A DNA stretch of 64,000 nucleotides, taken from contig JBPCJY010000041.1 of NCBI GenBank assembly GCA_051004815.1, positions 30,875-94,874 of the forward strand, written 5' to 3'. Below, one piece after another: positions 8,628 through 17,037 of this stretch; the stretch's first letter is position 1; each line of letters begins with the position of its first letter. The translations under genes were made by a program, and so were the position numbers. Below the pieces are notes generated by a model. That model searched no databases. It saw only the letters and a list, made by a program, of their open reading frames with translations, and was not told where the DNA came from. This DNA is from JBBQXY01 sp051004815. Its GTDB lineage: Bacteria; Chloroflexota; Ktedonobacteria; Ktedonobacterales; Ktedonobacteraceae.

Positions 8628-9137
8628 TCAGGCAACGGTGTCTGACGGCTCCGTAGCAGTGTGGCTCATCGTATTGGCAGCAGCTTTCACCGAATCGATA
8701 ATGTGGTGATAGCCGGTGCAGCGACAGATATTGCCCGATAACGCGTAGCGAATCTCTTCTTCACCTGGCCGTGGATGCTCGCGCAGGAGTTCATAAGCCG
8801 TCATGAGGAAACCCGGTGTGCAGAAGCCGCACTGGAGACCTTGCTGTTCCCTGAAAGCTTCTTGCAACGGATGCATCTTGCCATTTTGGGCCAGGCCCTC
8901 CACGGTCATCACCGTGTGGTTATTGGTTTGTACGGCAAACATCAAGCAGGAACGAACACTCTTCCCATCTACCAGGACGGTACAGGCCCCACAACTCCCC
9001 TGCTCGCAACCAGCATGTGTACCCGTCAGGCCCAGATCATCGCGGAGCATGTCCAGTAGCGAACGTCGGTCTTCGAGGTACATATGATGGGTGATGCCAT
9101 TGACGGTCACTTGAATCGGAATATATTCGTTTTCCAT
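8628..9137 (-). CDS. [2Fe-2S] subunit of molybdenum hydroxylase (CoxS-like)
   Basis: The 169-residue electron-transfer subunit. The plant-ferredoxin-type cluster uses GCEQGSCGACTVLVDG plus a later Cys in VRSCLMF, and the second cluster uses CGFCTPGFLMTAYELL and ICRCTGYHHI. All eight cysteines are present. It passes electrons from the molybdenum site to the FAD subunit. Its ATG shares one base with the TAA of the preceding FAD subunit, which implies coupled translation; GGAAGGAA lies about 8 bases upstream. Confidence 0.94.
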   Translation of the reverse strand: MENEYIPIQVTVNGITHHMYLEDRRSLLDMLRDDLGLTGTHAGCEQGSCGACTVLVDGKSVRSCLMFAVQTNNHTVMTVEGLAQNGKMHPLQEAFREQQGLQCGFCTPGFLMTAYELLREHPRPGEEEIRYALSGNICRCTGYHHIIDSVKAAANTMSHTATEPSDTVA

Positions 9138-10015
9138 TAGCGATTTCCTTCCGCTCGCTGAGTAGCGAGAGCTAATGCACGCTCGGTCATAACACCTGCG
9201 AGGTGGCGGCGATAGTCGGCAGAGCCATGAATATCAGAAGGCGGCTCATCTAAGGCGGCAATGACAGCGGCTGCCGCCGCGGCCCATGTTTCAGGGCCGG
9301 GTTGCTGTCCACGTAGCAAGGCTTCGGCAGCGTGAGGGCGAACCGCCTGTGGGCCGACACTGCACAGCCCTAAACGCACCTCGGCAATAGTGCCATCCTC
9401 GTCGAGGGCAATGACAGCCGCGACTCCTGCCAGTGCATAATCACCATCACGGCGGGCGAATTCCAGAAAAGCACTGCCTGAGCGCGAACGCAGAGGCGGA
9501 ATACGCACTTCTGTCAGTATCTCGTCGTGTCCTAAACTGGTCTGGAAATAGCCTTGAAAAAAATCTTTGGCGGCGATAATGCGACTGCCCGCAGCACCTC
9601 GCACCGCAAATTCCGCATCCAACGCTAGCATGATAGCTGGCATTTCAGCCGCGGGGTCGGCATGGGCAATGCTGCCGCCAATCGTACTGCGGTTGCGAAT
9701 GGCGGGATGTCCGATACAACGTGCCGCTTCTACGAGGAGGGGAAAACGTTCAGCCGCCATGGTATGCTGCTCCAACGTTGCGTCGCGGGTCATCGCGCCT
9801 ATTGCCAGGCCACCATCCCATGGTTGCACATAGGCTAGTTCTCCCACCTCATTGAGATCAATCAATGCTGTAGGCCGTGCTAAGCGCATGTTCATCAGCG
9901 TCATGAGGCTTTGTCCGCCCGCCAACACTCGTGCTTCCTCGCCTTGTGCAGAGAGTAGGGCGACTGCCTCGTCAACATTGTGAGCGACGAAATAGCTAAA
10001 ACGAGATGGCTTCAT
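9137..10015 (-). CDS. FAD-binding subunit of molybdenum hydroxylase (CoxM-like)
   Basis: The 292-residue flavoprotein subunit that re-oxidises the enzyme. The two FAD motifs are AGGQSLMTLMNMRLARP (about residues 32-48) and TIGGSIAHADPAAEMP (about 111-126). The C-terminal CO-dehydrogenase flavoprotein domain follows. It is the first gene of the M-S-L trio, the usual coxMSL order, and lies 33 bases after the VOC gene, so the whole run is probably one transcript. Confidence 0.92.
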   Translation of the reverse strand: MKPSRFSYFVAHNVDEAVALLSAQGEEARVLAGGQSLMTLMNMRLARPTALIDLNEVGELAYVQPWDGGLAIGAMTRDATLEQHTMAAERFPLLVEAARCIGHPAIRNRSTIGGSIAHADPAAEMPAIMLALDAEFAVRGAAGSRIIAAKDFFQGYFQTSLGHDEILTEVRIPPLRSRSGSAFLEFARRDGDYALAGVAAVIALDEDGTIAEVRLGLCSVGPQAVRPHAAEALLRGQQPGPETWAAAAAAVIAALDEPPSDIHGSADYRRHLAGVMTERALALATQRAEGNR

Positions 10016-10048
10016 CAGAAAATACCTCTATCTTTCTAGTCGATGTGT

Positions 10049-10456
10049 CTAGACATCCCAAACGAAAAATTCTACGATATAGCCATCGGGATCACACACG
10101 TACATTTGCTGCACCCCATCGCCACGAGGACGAGGACCACCGAGTATTTGTACATCGTGAGCCTGCAAGTGCTGGATCGCCTCTGCCAGGTTATCTACTT
10201 CAAAAGCAACGTGCGAGCCATAGCCACGCGCTATCTCATCGCCTCGGTAGCCAGGATGAGCCTGGGAGGCGCGACCAACCTCGGCCTCACCAATGAGGTG
10301 TACCTGAAAATTCGCTTTACTAAACCAGGCACCGGGGAAATTGAAGCTGCTGGGACGGGGGATTTGCTCCATGCCAAGGACCTGACCGTAGAACTGGCAC
10401 GAACGCTCAACATCTTTGACCAGGAGGGCAATGTGGTCTGCTTTGCGGATTTGCAT
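10049..10456 (-). CDS. VOC (glyoxalase/dioxygenase fold) family protein
   Basis: A 135-residue vicinal-oxygen-chelate protein with two beta-alpha-beta-beta-beta modules. Candidate metal ligands are His8 (KADHIALLV), the His in FQVHLIG (about residue 53), the His in GSHVAFEV (about 82) and the Glu in GYIVEFF (about 129), which is a full set. Such proteins act as type I extradiol dioxygenases, isomerases or lyases. AAGGAAG precedes the ATG. Beside a LigB dioxygenase and a hydroxylase it may perform ring cleavage or process the product; the reaction is not determined. Confidence 0.82.
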   Translation of the reverse strand: MQIRKADHIALLVKDVERSCQFYGQVLGMEQIPRPSSFNFPGAWFSKANFQVHLIGEAEVGRASQAHPGYRGDEIARGYGSHVAFEVDNLAEAIQHLQAHDVQILGGPRPRGDGVQQMYVCDPDGYIVEFFVWDV

Positions 10457-10560
10457 AGATATCTTCCTTTTTCTAATGACTGTTGCACTAAAGAGGATAT
10501 CGCCTTATCTGCATAGTATACCATGTGCTTGTCTCTAAACAAGCATGCTTTCATTTTGAA

Positions 10561-10592
10561 GTGGGGCGCAATTCAATGAATTGCGCCTCTAC
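10561..10592. repeat. GGCGCAATTCA palindromic repeat
   Basis: A near-perfect palindrome with arms GGCGCAATTCA and TGAATTGCGCC around a single A (10565-10587), flanked by GTGG and TCTAC. Words of this type (a GTAGGGGCGCAATT-like end joined to its complement) are dispersed short repeats in many Chloroflexota and cyanobacterial genomes. It lies in the 150-base gap between the LigB-like and VOC genes and could end or punctuate the transcript. Confidence 0.55.
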
Positions 10593-10606
10593 ATATTACC
10601 TGGAAG

Positions 10607-11458
10607 TTAATGCTCAGGTGGTGCTTCGTAGGCAACACACATCATGCCGAAGTAGGTTGGTACCTCGTATGAAAGCAATTCAGGACGAAAGCCCAGACCT
10701 TCTATCGCTCCATGCAGGTTGAGGATTTGGCCGTAAGCATCAGTGGCAGCACGTTTATGCCAGGCTTGATCGATGGTCAGTAGTCGCCCAAGGTCCTGTG
10801 CTTTGATGGCCTCAATGGCGGCGGCGTCAAACTCCGCTGACGCGGGGTTGTAGCCATAGGGACCATTTGGATCGTGCGCGTGTCCCATATCAGCACTGGC
10901 AATGAAGGCAACGCGGCGACCGAGCGCGTCTGCCGCTTGCCGAATGGCGCGTCCAAAGGGAGCGAAAAGTTCCCATGACATATTCCAGCGATCAGGGCAA
11001 GCGATTACGATTTCAGGTTGAGGGTCGAATGATGAACCCATAAACCAGAGGGGTACTGTTGCTCCCCAATCGAGCGGTTGATAGAAAGCGGGATCGTCTG
11101 CTACGGCGTATCCTAAACGGCTAACAGGAACCTCCAGGGAATGCGCAGCCTCAATGATGGCCTTATTCAATTCCTTATCCACGTCAAAAGTCAGTGAAAC
11201 GCTATAACTGCTGCCATCCTGCTCATGGCTAAGCTCCCCCACCACGCGTTCGTTGTTGAGCAAGGAGAAGCAGCCATCGACCCTGTGACCATGAGGCGTC
11301 ACCAGCACGATTGTTTCGGGGCGAGTTGCCTCCATGCGCCGTGCTAACTCTTCCATGGCGGCACGAGTTGCCAAGGCTCTCTGTCCGTCCGCGTCTTCAA
11401 GTTCTGGGATAATCATGCTGCCGTGAGGGGCAATGCAGGCAAATACAAGGTTGCTCAT
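10607..11458 (-). CDS. LigB-type (class III) extradiol ring-cleavage dioxygenase-like protein
   Basis: A 283-residue protein of the LigB/DODA/MEMO fold, which uses non-haem Fe(II) to open catechol-type rings. Candidate metal or proton ligands are His in IAPHGSMI (about residue 12), His in VTPHGHRVDG (about 59) and the cluster SADMGHAHDPNGPYG (about 190-204). The start at 11458 is chosen because GGAGGA lies 4 bases upstream; the frame stays open further upstream but has no ribosome site there. It fits ring opening in the surrounding pathway. A non-enzymatic MEMO-like role cannot be excluded. Confidence 0.8.
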   Translation of the reverse strand: MSNLVFACIAPHGSMIIPELEDADGQRALATRAAMEELARRMEATRPETIVLVTPHGHRVDGCFSLLNNERVVGELSHEQDGSSYSVSLTFDVDKELNKAIIEAAHSLEVPVSRLGYAVADDPAFYQPLDWGATVPLWFMGSSFDPQPEIVIACPDRWNMSWELFAPFGRAIRQAADALGRRVAFIASADMGHAHDPNGPYGYNPASAEFDAAAIEAIKAQDLGRLLTIDQAWHKRAATDAYGQILNLHGAIEGLGFRPELLSYEVPTYFGMMCVAYEAPPEH

Positions 11459-11573
11459 GTTTCCTCCAGTGAGAATATAGATCAAGCAAGAGTATGGTAC
11501 GTGTATCGATGATACCACGATCTCGTACACATGTGAAATGCTTTGTACACAATTGGACGCTAGAGATAGCAAA

Positions 11574-12857
11574 TCAAGTGAGCGGTGGAGGATATTTAGG
11601 TGGTGTGGCCAGGCCGAAAGCAGCGTATGAGGGAAGCAGTATGCCAAGGACAATAAGTAGAATACTGGCGAGAGCTACGGGCAAGAAGGCTATGGCGGGA
11701 AGCTGGAAGATATCCCAGAGTTGACCACCGATGAGTGGCCCGACGAAGGCTACCGCATAGGTGAGTGAGATGGTAATGCCTGTGAGGCGTGCTACTTCGT
11801 CAAGCTTTGCCAGCAAAGGTGGGAGCGCAATGCCAAGAGTGAAGACGAGGGCTGAGCTTCCACCGAGCAGTGCGGCCCAGAACAGTTCCAGAGGTGCGGG
11901 TGTAAAGACCCAACCAGCGATTGCCACAGTGCAGATAACACCTGCCACAATAAAAGGCCAGCGACGGCCCGCGAGTCGCTGTGCGAAGAGCGTAACGGCG
12001 AGGCTGCTCGGCAATTGCGCTACGTTCAGTATAGCGAGTGCCGCGGGGGTCAAATCCGCGTGATGTATGGCCTGATTATAAGAGGCGATCCAGCCGTTCA
12101 TGCCGAAATAGATGAGGCTGCCCGCGCCAAGCATGATGCCCAGGTGCAGGGCATTGACGCGGATAGGAGCCGCCGATAAATCGGTCGGTGGGCGCGATGA
12201 ATCGGCCTCTACAGGCCTGCCATGCTCGATAGAGGATGACCGCATTGATACAGGAGGTGCCAACCAGAGCCAGAGCGCGAGTAGCACGATTACTGGGACG
12301 CCCCAGAGTATGAACGTGGCTGCCCAGGCGTCTCTGCTCCAAAATTGTACCATGACAGGAACCGTTATTCCTGCCGCCACAGCTTCGCCGATGATCAATC
12401 CATCGCTGAAAAGGGCAGCGACAAGGCCGATTTGCGCTGGAAACCAACGGCGTGCTAGCACAGGAACGGCTGTCTGTGCCAGTGCGATACCCAGGCTCAT
12501 GAGCAACGTGAAGAGAAAGAGCAAAAATGCCGTGGGCCATAGTACGCGCAGGAGCGCACCGCCGCCAAGGAAGGCCAGGCCGATTGAGACGCAAGCTCGT
12601 GCGCCGATGCGTTCGGCAATTAGCCCTGACGGCCATGCCGCACAGGCGAGCACCAGTACAGGTAAGGCGGTGAGAAACCCTGTTGCTGTATAGTTGAGGC
12701 TTAAATCGTGTTGGATGAGCGGTAGAATGGGAGGAACTCCCAGAATGACGGAGCGTAAATTGAAGCCAACGAGGGTGAGTAAAATGCAGACAACAATTTT
12801 GCGCCAATTAATGGTGATACTGCCATCGTTGGCAAGAGATTTTTCATGTTTGACCAT
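11574..12857 (-). CDS. MFS transporter, CynX/NimT-like
   Basis: A 427-residue inner-membrane carrier with about 12 hydrophobic helices. The first helix region reads GFNLRSVILGVPPILPLI, the signature of the cyanate/nitroimidazole (CynX/NimT) branch of the major facilitator superfamily; GLIAERIGARA is the loop 2-3 motif. It is the promoter-proximal gene of the minus-strand catabolic run and so probably imports the substrate or exports an intermediate. The substrate is unknown. An extended -10 promoter lies about 70 bases upstream. Confidence 0.87.
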   Translation of the reverse strand: MVKHEKSLANDGSITINWRKIVVCILLTLVGFNLRSVILGVPPILPLIQHDLSLNYTATGFLTALPVLVLACAAWPSGLIAERIGARACVSIGLAFLGGGALLRVLWPTAFLLFLFTLLMSLGIALAQTAVPVLARRWFPAQIGLVAALFSDGLIIGEAVAAGITVPVMVQFWSRDAWAATFILWGVPVIVLLALWLWLAPPVSMRSSSIEHGRPVEADSSRPPTDLSAAPIRVNALHLGIMLGAGSLIYFGMNGWIASYNQAIHHADLTPAALAILNVAQLPSSLAVTLFAQRLAGRRWPFIVAGVICTVAIAGWVFTPAPLELFWAALLGGSSALVFTLGIALPPLLAKLDEVARLTGITISLTYAVAFVGPLIGGQLWDIFQLPAIAFLPVALASILLIVLGILLPSYAAFGLATPPKYPPPLT

Positions 12858-12926
12858 TGGTTTCCAATGCTACTTTATAGGGCAACTAAGCCACCGTGCT
12901 TGGGAGGCAGGTATATGTATTTTTTT

Positions 12927-12935
12927 ACTATATCA
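12927..12935 (-). promoter_or_regulatory. Extended -10 promoter for the catabolic operon
   Basis: Read on the minus strand the site is TGaTATAGT, an extended -10 element with no good -35 at 17 bases (TTGCAA is 14 bases upstream). It lies about 70 bases before the MFS start codon. Confidence 0.45.
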
Positions 12936-12982
12936 TACTTTGTTCTTTGCAATTTGGTTGTGGAGTGAATGGCGGAATCTTT

Positions 12983-13006
12983 GTGAAATGTTGCGATATA
13001 TTTCAC
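12983..13006. promoter_or_regulatory. Dyad GTGAAAT-N10-ATTTCAC, candidate operator
   Basis: Perfect 7-base arms with a 10-base spacer, placed between two divergent extended -10 promoters and directly upstream of the plus-strand one, where a -35 box would be. An activator or repressor controlling both catabolic transcripts could bind here. The GTGA/TCAC half-sites recall Crp/Fnr-family sites, but the spacing is longer. Confidence 0.5.
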
Positions 13007-13016
13007 GGGTGGAACG

Positions 13017-13025
13017 TGATATAAT
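13017..13025 (+). promoter_or_regulatory. Extended -10 promoter TGaTATAAT
   Basis: A perfect TATAAT at 13020-13025 preceded by TG with one base between. There is no matching -35. It would start transcription near 13032, about 60 bases before the acyl-CoA synthetase ATG. Confidence 0.6.
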
Positions 13026-13091
13026 TCTGGCATTCCCGCGTGTTCGATTGTACTGACAACGATGACGTACTGAAGAGAAGGAGAATGCCCT

Positions 13092-14663
13092 ATGACTACT
13101 TCAGAGAACACCGCCGGTGGCATGCCTGCAGCCCCACAACCGCCTCATTATATGGATGTCCACGCGCTTGTTCGCTCTAACAAAGTTGCGCTGATTTGTG
13201 GAGAGCGGTCGCTCACTTATGCTGAGTTGAATGCGCGGGCCAGGCATGTTGCCAATGCGTTGGGCACACTGGGAGTGAAGGCAGGTGATAGAGTTGCTGT
13301 GATGGCTTACAACTCTATTGAGTTGCTGGAAATTGCCTGTGGGCTGTCAAAGCTCTCGGCTATTGCTGTGTTGCTCAACTATCGCTTGCGCGAAGGTGAA
13401 GTGGCTTATATCCTCAATGATTGCCAGGCTAAAGTGGCGATAGCGGGAGCAGAACTGGTGGAGGTAGTCGATGCAGCGCGGGCTGAGGTGCAGGGTGAAG
13501 TGATCTATATTGCCATCGGAGACGAGTCACGCGCTGGCTGGTTGCGCTATGAGGATATGCTTGCTAACGCTGGCGAAGATGTAGCAGTGGCTGACGAGGG
13601 TAAGTTAGGTTCTACCATGAGCTATACATCTGGCACGACGGGCAAACCTAAAGGAGCGTATCGTCCGCGGGGCGTGGCGGTCGAAGATGTGATCCAAATT
13701 GTGCAGACGTTTGGATTGGTCGAGTCAAATGTGTATTTGTTGGCTGGCCCATACTATCATAGTGCGCCCAACGTCTTTACGGCCTTCCATTTATTGTTGG
13801 GGGCGACCATTGTGATCCAGCCAAAGTTCGACGCGGTGGAAGCTTTGCGACTGATCGAGCGGTACAAAGTCACAACTACCTTCATGGCCCCGACGCTCCT
13901 GCAACGTCTTTGTGATGTTCCTGAAGAGGTAGCAGCTCGTTTTGATTGCAGTTCTTTGCGTTCTATCATTTTAGGGGCGGCACCGTGCCCGTATGTGTTG
14001 AAGGTACGGGCGATAGCACGCTTTGGTGAGTGTCTGTGGGAGTTCTATGGAGCGACGGAAACTGCCTTTGTGACGATACTGCGGCCCGAAGACCAGTTGC
14101 GCAAGCCGGGCTCGTGCGGGAAAGCAGGCCCAGGACAGGAGATACGCTTGCTCGACGCGGCGGGTAACGAGGTTCCTGATGGTGTGCCCGGTGAGATGTG
14201 GGCACGCAATGCCTCGTTAGCCGAGTATTATAATAAGCCGGAGGCGACGGCCAGCAACACGATGGATGGATTCTTTTCCGTAGGCGATATCGCCTATCGT
14301 GACGATGAGGGCTACTACTATATTTGCGACCGCAAGATTGATATGGTTATCTCAGGCGGGGTCAATATCTATCCGGCGGAGATCGAGGCGGTTTTGGTAG
14401 CGCATCCTGCCGTATTGGACGTGGCGGTAATCGGTGTGCCAGACGAACGATGGGGCGAATCGTTGAAGGCGGTGGTTGTGTTGCGTCCCAATGCCAGTGC
14501 TACCGAGGGGGAGCTGATCGCCTTTTGTGGCGAGCGACTGGCCGATTACAAAAAGCCGCGTTCGGTAGACTTCGTGGAGGAACTCCCACGCAATCCGGCG
14601 GGTAAGCTCCTCAAAACGCTTATTCGCGCACCATATTGGGAGGGTGCGGGACGAAGAATTTAG
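13092..14663 (+). CDS. Acyl-CoA synthetase (AMP-dependent, ANL superfamily)
   Basis: A 523-residue adenylate-forming CoA ligase, clearly different from the one at 2840-4462. The nucleotide motif is YTSGTTGKPKGAY (about residues 177-189), the hinge is VGDIAYRDDEGYYY followed by DRKIDMVISGGVNIYPAEIE, and the catalytic lysine is in NPAGKLLKTLI. AAGGAG lies 9 bases upstream of the ATG. It is followed after 33 bases by the LLM oxidoreductase and is transcribed away from the MFS-led operon from a shared regulatory region. It probably activates a long-chain or aryl acid. Confidence 0.9.
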   Translation: MTTSENTAGGMPAAPQPPHYMDVHALVRSNKVALICGERSLTYAELNARARHVANALGTLGVKAGDRVAVMAYNSIELLEIACGLSKLSAIAVLLNYRLREGEVAYILNDCQAKVAIAGAELVEVVDAARAEVQGEVIYIAIGDESRAGWLRYEDMLANAGEDVAVADEGKLGSTMSYTSGTTGKPKGAYRPRGVAVEDVIQIVQTFGLVESNVYLLAGPYYHSAPNVFTAFHLLLGATIVIQPKFDAVEALRLIERYKVTTTFMAPTLLQRLCDVPEEVAARFDCSSLRSIILGAAPCPYVLKVRAIARFGECLWEFYGATETAFVTILRPEDQLRKPGSCGKAGPGQEIRLLDAAGNEVPDGVPGEMWARNASLAEYYNKPEATASNTMDGFFSVGDIAYRDDEGYYYICDRKIDMVISGGVNIYPAEIEAVLVAHPAVLDVAVIGVPDERWGESLKAVVVLRPNASATEGELIAFCGERLADYKKPRSVDFVEELPRNPAGKLLKTLIRAPYWEGAGRRI

Positions 14664-14696
14664 CTGGATAGGCTTGGTTTGATGAAGGAGGACTTT

Positions 14697-15692
14697 ATGC
14701 CACGCGTAGCAATGTATTTGCAAGACAAACATGACATTCGTGAGGGCATGGCATATGCGCAGTATGCTGAGGAACGCGGCTTCGAGGCGGTGTGGCAGGC
14801 CGAATCACGCCTTGTGCGAGACGCGATTGTGCCGATGGCCGCGTTCGCGGCAGTGACCTCGCGTATGAAAATCGGCAGCGGCGTGATAAACAATTGGACA
14901 CGCAATATTGGGTTACTGGCCGCAACCTTTTTGACGCTTGACGACCTTGCGCCGAATCGCATGATTTGTGGCCTTGGTGCCTGGTGGGATCCGTTGGCCA
15001 GGCAGGTGGGCATTGAACGGAGAAAGCCGTTAAAGGCAATGCGCGAAACGATAGAAGTTATGCGACGATTGCTGAATATGGAGCGAGTGACCTTTCACGG
15101 TGAATTTCACCATGTGGATGATATTGAGCTTGATGTGGTGCATGGACGCCGCGAGCCGCGCAATGTACCGATCTTTATAGGTGCAACACAGATGGGGATG
15201 ATGGAGTTGGCGGGCGAGATCGCCGATGGGGTGGTGCTCAATTATTGTGTGCCGCCGGAATACAATTTTGAAGCTTTGCAACACATTGAGATCGGCGCGA
15301 AAAAAGCTGGGCGCACTTTGAGCGATATTGACCGCCCGCAACTGATCGTGTGCTCGGTCGATATGGATCATCATCGTGCGGTGCAGGCGGCAAAGGAATT
15401 GATTACGCAATACCTCGCGCAGCAATCTCACATTGCGCAAGCCAGTGGGACGCCGCTGGAAACGGTGAAGAAGGTGCAGAGCATTCTCCAGTGGCCCGCG
15501 ACAAAAGAACAAATTCACGAGGCTATGCAGTTTGTGCCGGATGAATTGATTGAGCGCATCACCGCGAGTGGGACGCCGGATGAAGTTCGTGCGAAGGTGG
15601 AAGAATACAACCGCGCTGGCTGCACCTGCCCAATTCTATATCCGCTGGGTGACGATGTAAAGCTCATGATTGATACGTTTGCCCAGGCGTGA
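14697..15692 (+). CDS. LLM-class flavin/F420-dependent oxidoreductase
   Basis: A luciferase-like (beta/alpha)8-barrel monooxygenase or F420-dependent reductase of about 331 residues, close to the methylene-tetrahydromethanopterin reductase branch. The N-terminal strand MPRVAMYLQDK, then AEERGFEAVW, IGSGVINNWTRN and the MICGLGAWWDPLA region are family features. The start is placed at 14697, 7 bases after AAGGAGG; the earlier in-frame ATG at 14679 would put that ribosome site inside the gene. Together with the upstream CoA ligase it forms a two-gene transcript. FMN versus F420 cannot be decided here. Confidence 0.88.
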   Translation: MPRVAMYLQDKHDIREGMAYAQYAEERGFEAVWQAESRLVRDAIVPMAAFAAVTSRMKIGSGVINNWTRNIGLLAATFLTLDDLAPNRMICGLGAWWDPLARQVGIERRKPLKAMRETIEVMRRLLNMERVTFHGEFHHVDDIELDVVHGRREPRNVPIFIGATQMGMMELAGEIADGVVLNYCVPPEYNFEALQHIEIGAKKAGRTLSDIDRPQLIVCSVDMDHHRAVQAAKELITQYLAQQSHIAQASGTPLETVKKVQSILQWPATKEQIHEAMQFVPDELIERITASGTPDEVRAKVEEYNRAGCTCPILYPLGDDVKLMIDTFAQA

Positions 15693-15734
15693 TAATGATA
15701 GCTATCATGTTTGCAAGCCTTTCGTGTTGGTTCT

Positions 15735-16940
15735 TTAAATGACATTCTTTTCTGGATTGAGTCGCCCCGTCGAGAAGCGTGCGATACTCAAATCGCTCAC
15801 GTCAATGGTACAAGCTCCACCGTCCAGAATGAATTCGCTGATGACCATTCCCGTCGCTGGACTCTGCATAAATCCGTGACCGCTAAATCCTGTCGCCACA
15901 AGAAAGTTTTCCACTCCAGGGATAGGGCCAAGGATGGCATTGTGATCAGGAGTGGTCTCGTACGATCCAGCCCATCCCTGATGAATTCGTGCGCGTTCAA
16001 AGATGGGAACGCGTTTGATGGCATCTTCCACCACGGTATTGAGCCATGTCCAATTCATCGTGGTGTCGAAGCTGAATGGTTCGTGCTGATCGCTCGTGCC
16101 AAGCATGAAGCCTGATCCTTCTGGTCGGAAGTGGAAGGTGTTGTGCATCTCAATCGTCATGGGGGCATTGTGTGGGATTTCGTCAAAGGGGTCGGTGGTA
16201 AAACACATCCGGCGCAAGGGCTGAACGGGTATCTCGACGCCGACCATGCGACCAAGCTCACCACTCCATGCACCAGCGCATCCAACCACAACACCAGGAG
16301 AGAAGGTGCCTCGTTTCGTCTCAACAGCAACAATTCGTGTCCCTTCACGTTTGATTGCATGTACGGCTGTCTCTTCAATGAAGTGTGCTCCTTGTTGCCT
16401 CGCACGCCTGGCAAAGGCTTGCGTCACTTCATGAGGGCTACCATAGCCATCCGTTGGACAGTACGTTGCTCCCACCAAATCACTGACTTGTAACCACGGC
16501 CAGCGCGTTCCTACCTGCTCCGGCGTTAGCACCTCAACAGGGAGTCCCAGCTGCTGCTGGAATGCAGCGTTATGCTGAAAAGTGGTCAGTTCTTCTTGTG
16601 TAGAGAGCAGGAAAAGATAGCCAACCTGGTGGAAGTCAACGCCGCCTTCGTCGGGAGCAAGTCCTAATCGTTCATGAAAATGCTCAAAGAAATCGACGGA
16701 ATACATGGCAAGCCGCACATTGGACTCGCACGAAAACTGCTGACGAATGCCACCGGCTGCCTTTGCCGTAGAGCCGCTCCCGATGGTGTGTCGTTCCAGC
16801 ACGACCACATTTTTGCAGCCACGCTGAGTCAAGTGATAGGCAATACTACAGCCAATCACCCCACCTCCAATGATCAATACATCGGGTCGCATGGAAAATG
16901 TCTCTGTTTGTTTGCTCATATCTTGTCGGTACCCATTCAT
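15735..16940 (-). CDS. FAD-dependent amine/amino-acid oxidoreductase (DAO family)
   Basis: A flavoprotein of about 401 residues of the sarcosine oxidase beta-subunit/glycine oxidase type. The FAD dinucleotide motif is IIGGGVIGCSIAYHL, followed by STAKAAGGIRQQF, where soluble relatives attach or contact the flavin. The C-terminal signature is ATGFSGHGFMQSPATG. It would oxidise a secondary or methylated amine to an imine. The ATG at 16940 has AGAGGA 6 bases upstream; an in-frame GTG five codons earlier is possible. Convergent to the LLM gene, with a 42-base gap. Confidence 0.88.
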   Translation of the reverse strand: MNGYRQDMSKQTETFSMRPDVLIIGGGVIGCSIAYHLTQRGCKNVVVLERHTIGSGSTAKAAGGIRQQFSCESNVRLAMYSVDFFEHFHERLGLAPDEGGVDFHQVGYLFLLSTQEELTTFQHNAAFQQQLGLPVEVLTPEQVGTRWPWLQVSDLVGATYCPTDGYGSPHEVTQAFARRARQQGAHFIEETAVHAIKREGTRIVAVETKRGTFSPGVVVGCAGAWSGELGRMVGVEIPVQPLRRMCFTTDPFDEIPHNAPMTIEMHNTFHFRPEGSGFMLGTSDQHEPFSFDTTMNWTWLNTVVEDAIKRVPIFERARIHQGWAGSYETTPDHNAILGPIPGVENFLVATGFSGHGFMQSPATGMVISEFILDGGACTIDVSDLSIARFSTGRLNPEKNVI

Positions 16941-17037
16941 GTCGCATCCTCTCACCGCAAAGGGAAGAGAAGCCAGGTACCAATCTCCTCTCTGATATAT
17001 TCACATGATTATGCTTACTATCAGTAGTATAGACGCT

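Noticed and set aside
6187..10015. Aerobic carbon monoxide dehydrogenase (coxMSL)
   Set aside because: The order fits, but the active-site loop lacks the form I AYxCSFR motif required for CO oxidation.
12076..12807. A 243-codon minus-strand frame inside the MFS gene
   Set aside because: Its composition (Arg/His/Ser-rich) is that of an off-frame shadow of the clearly coding transporter.
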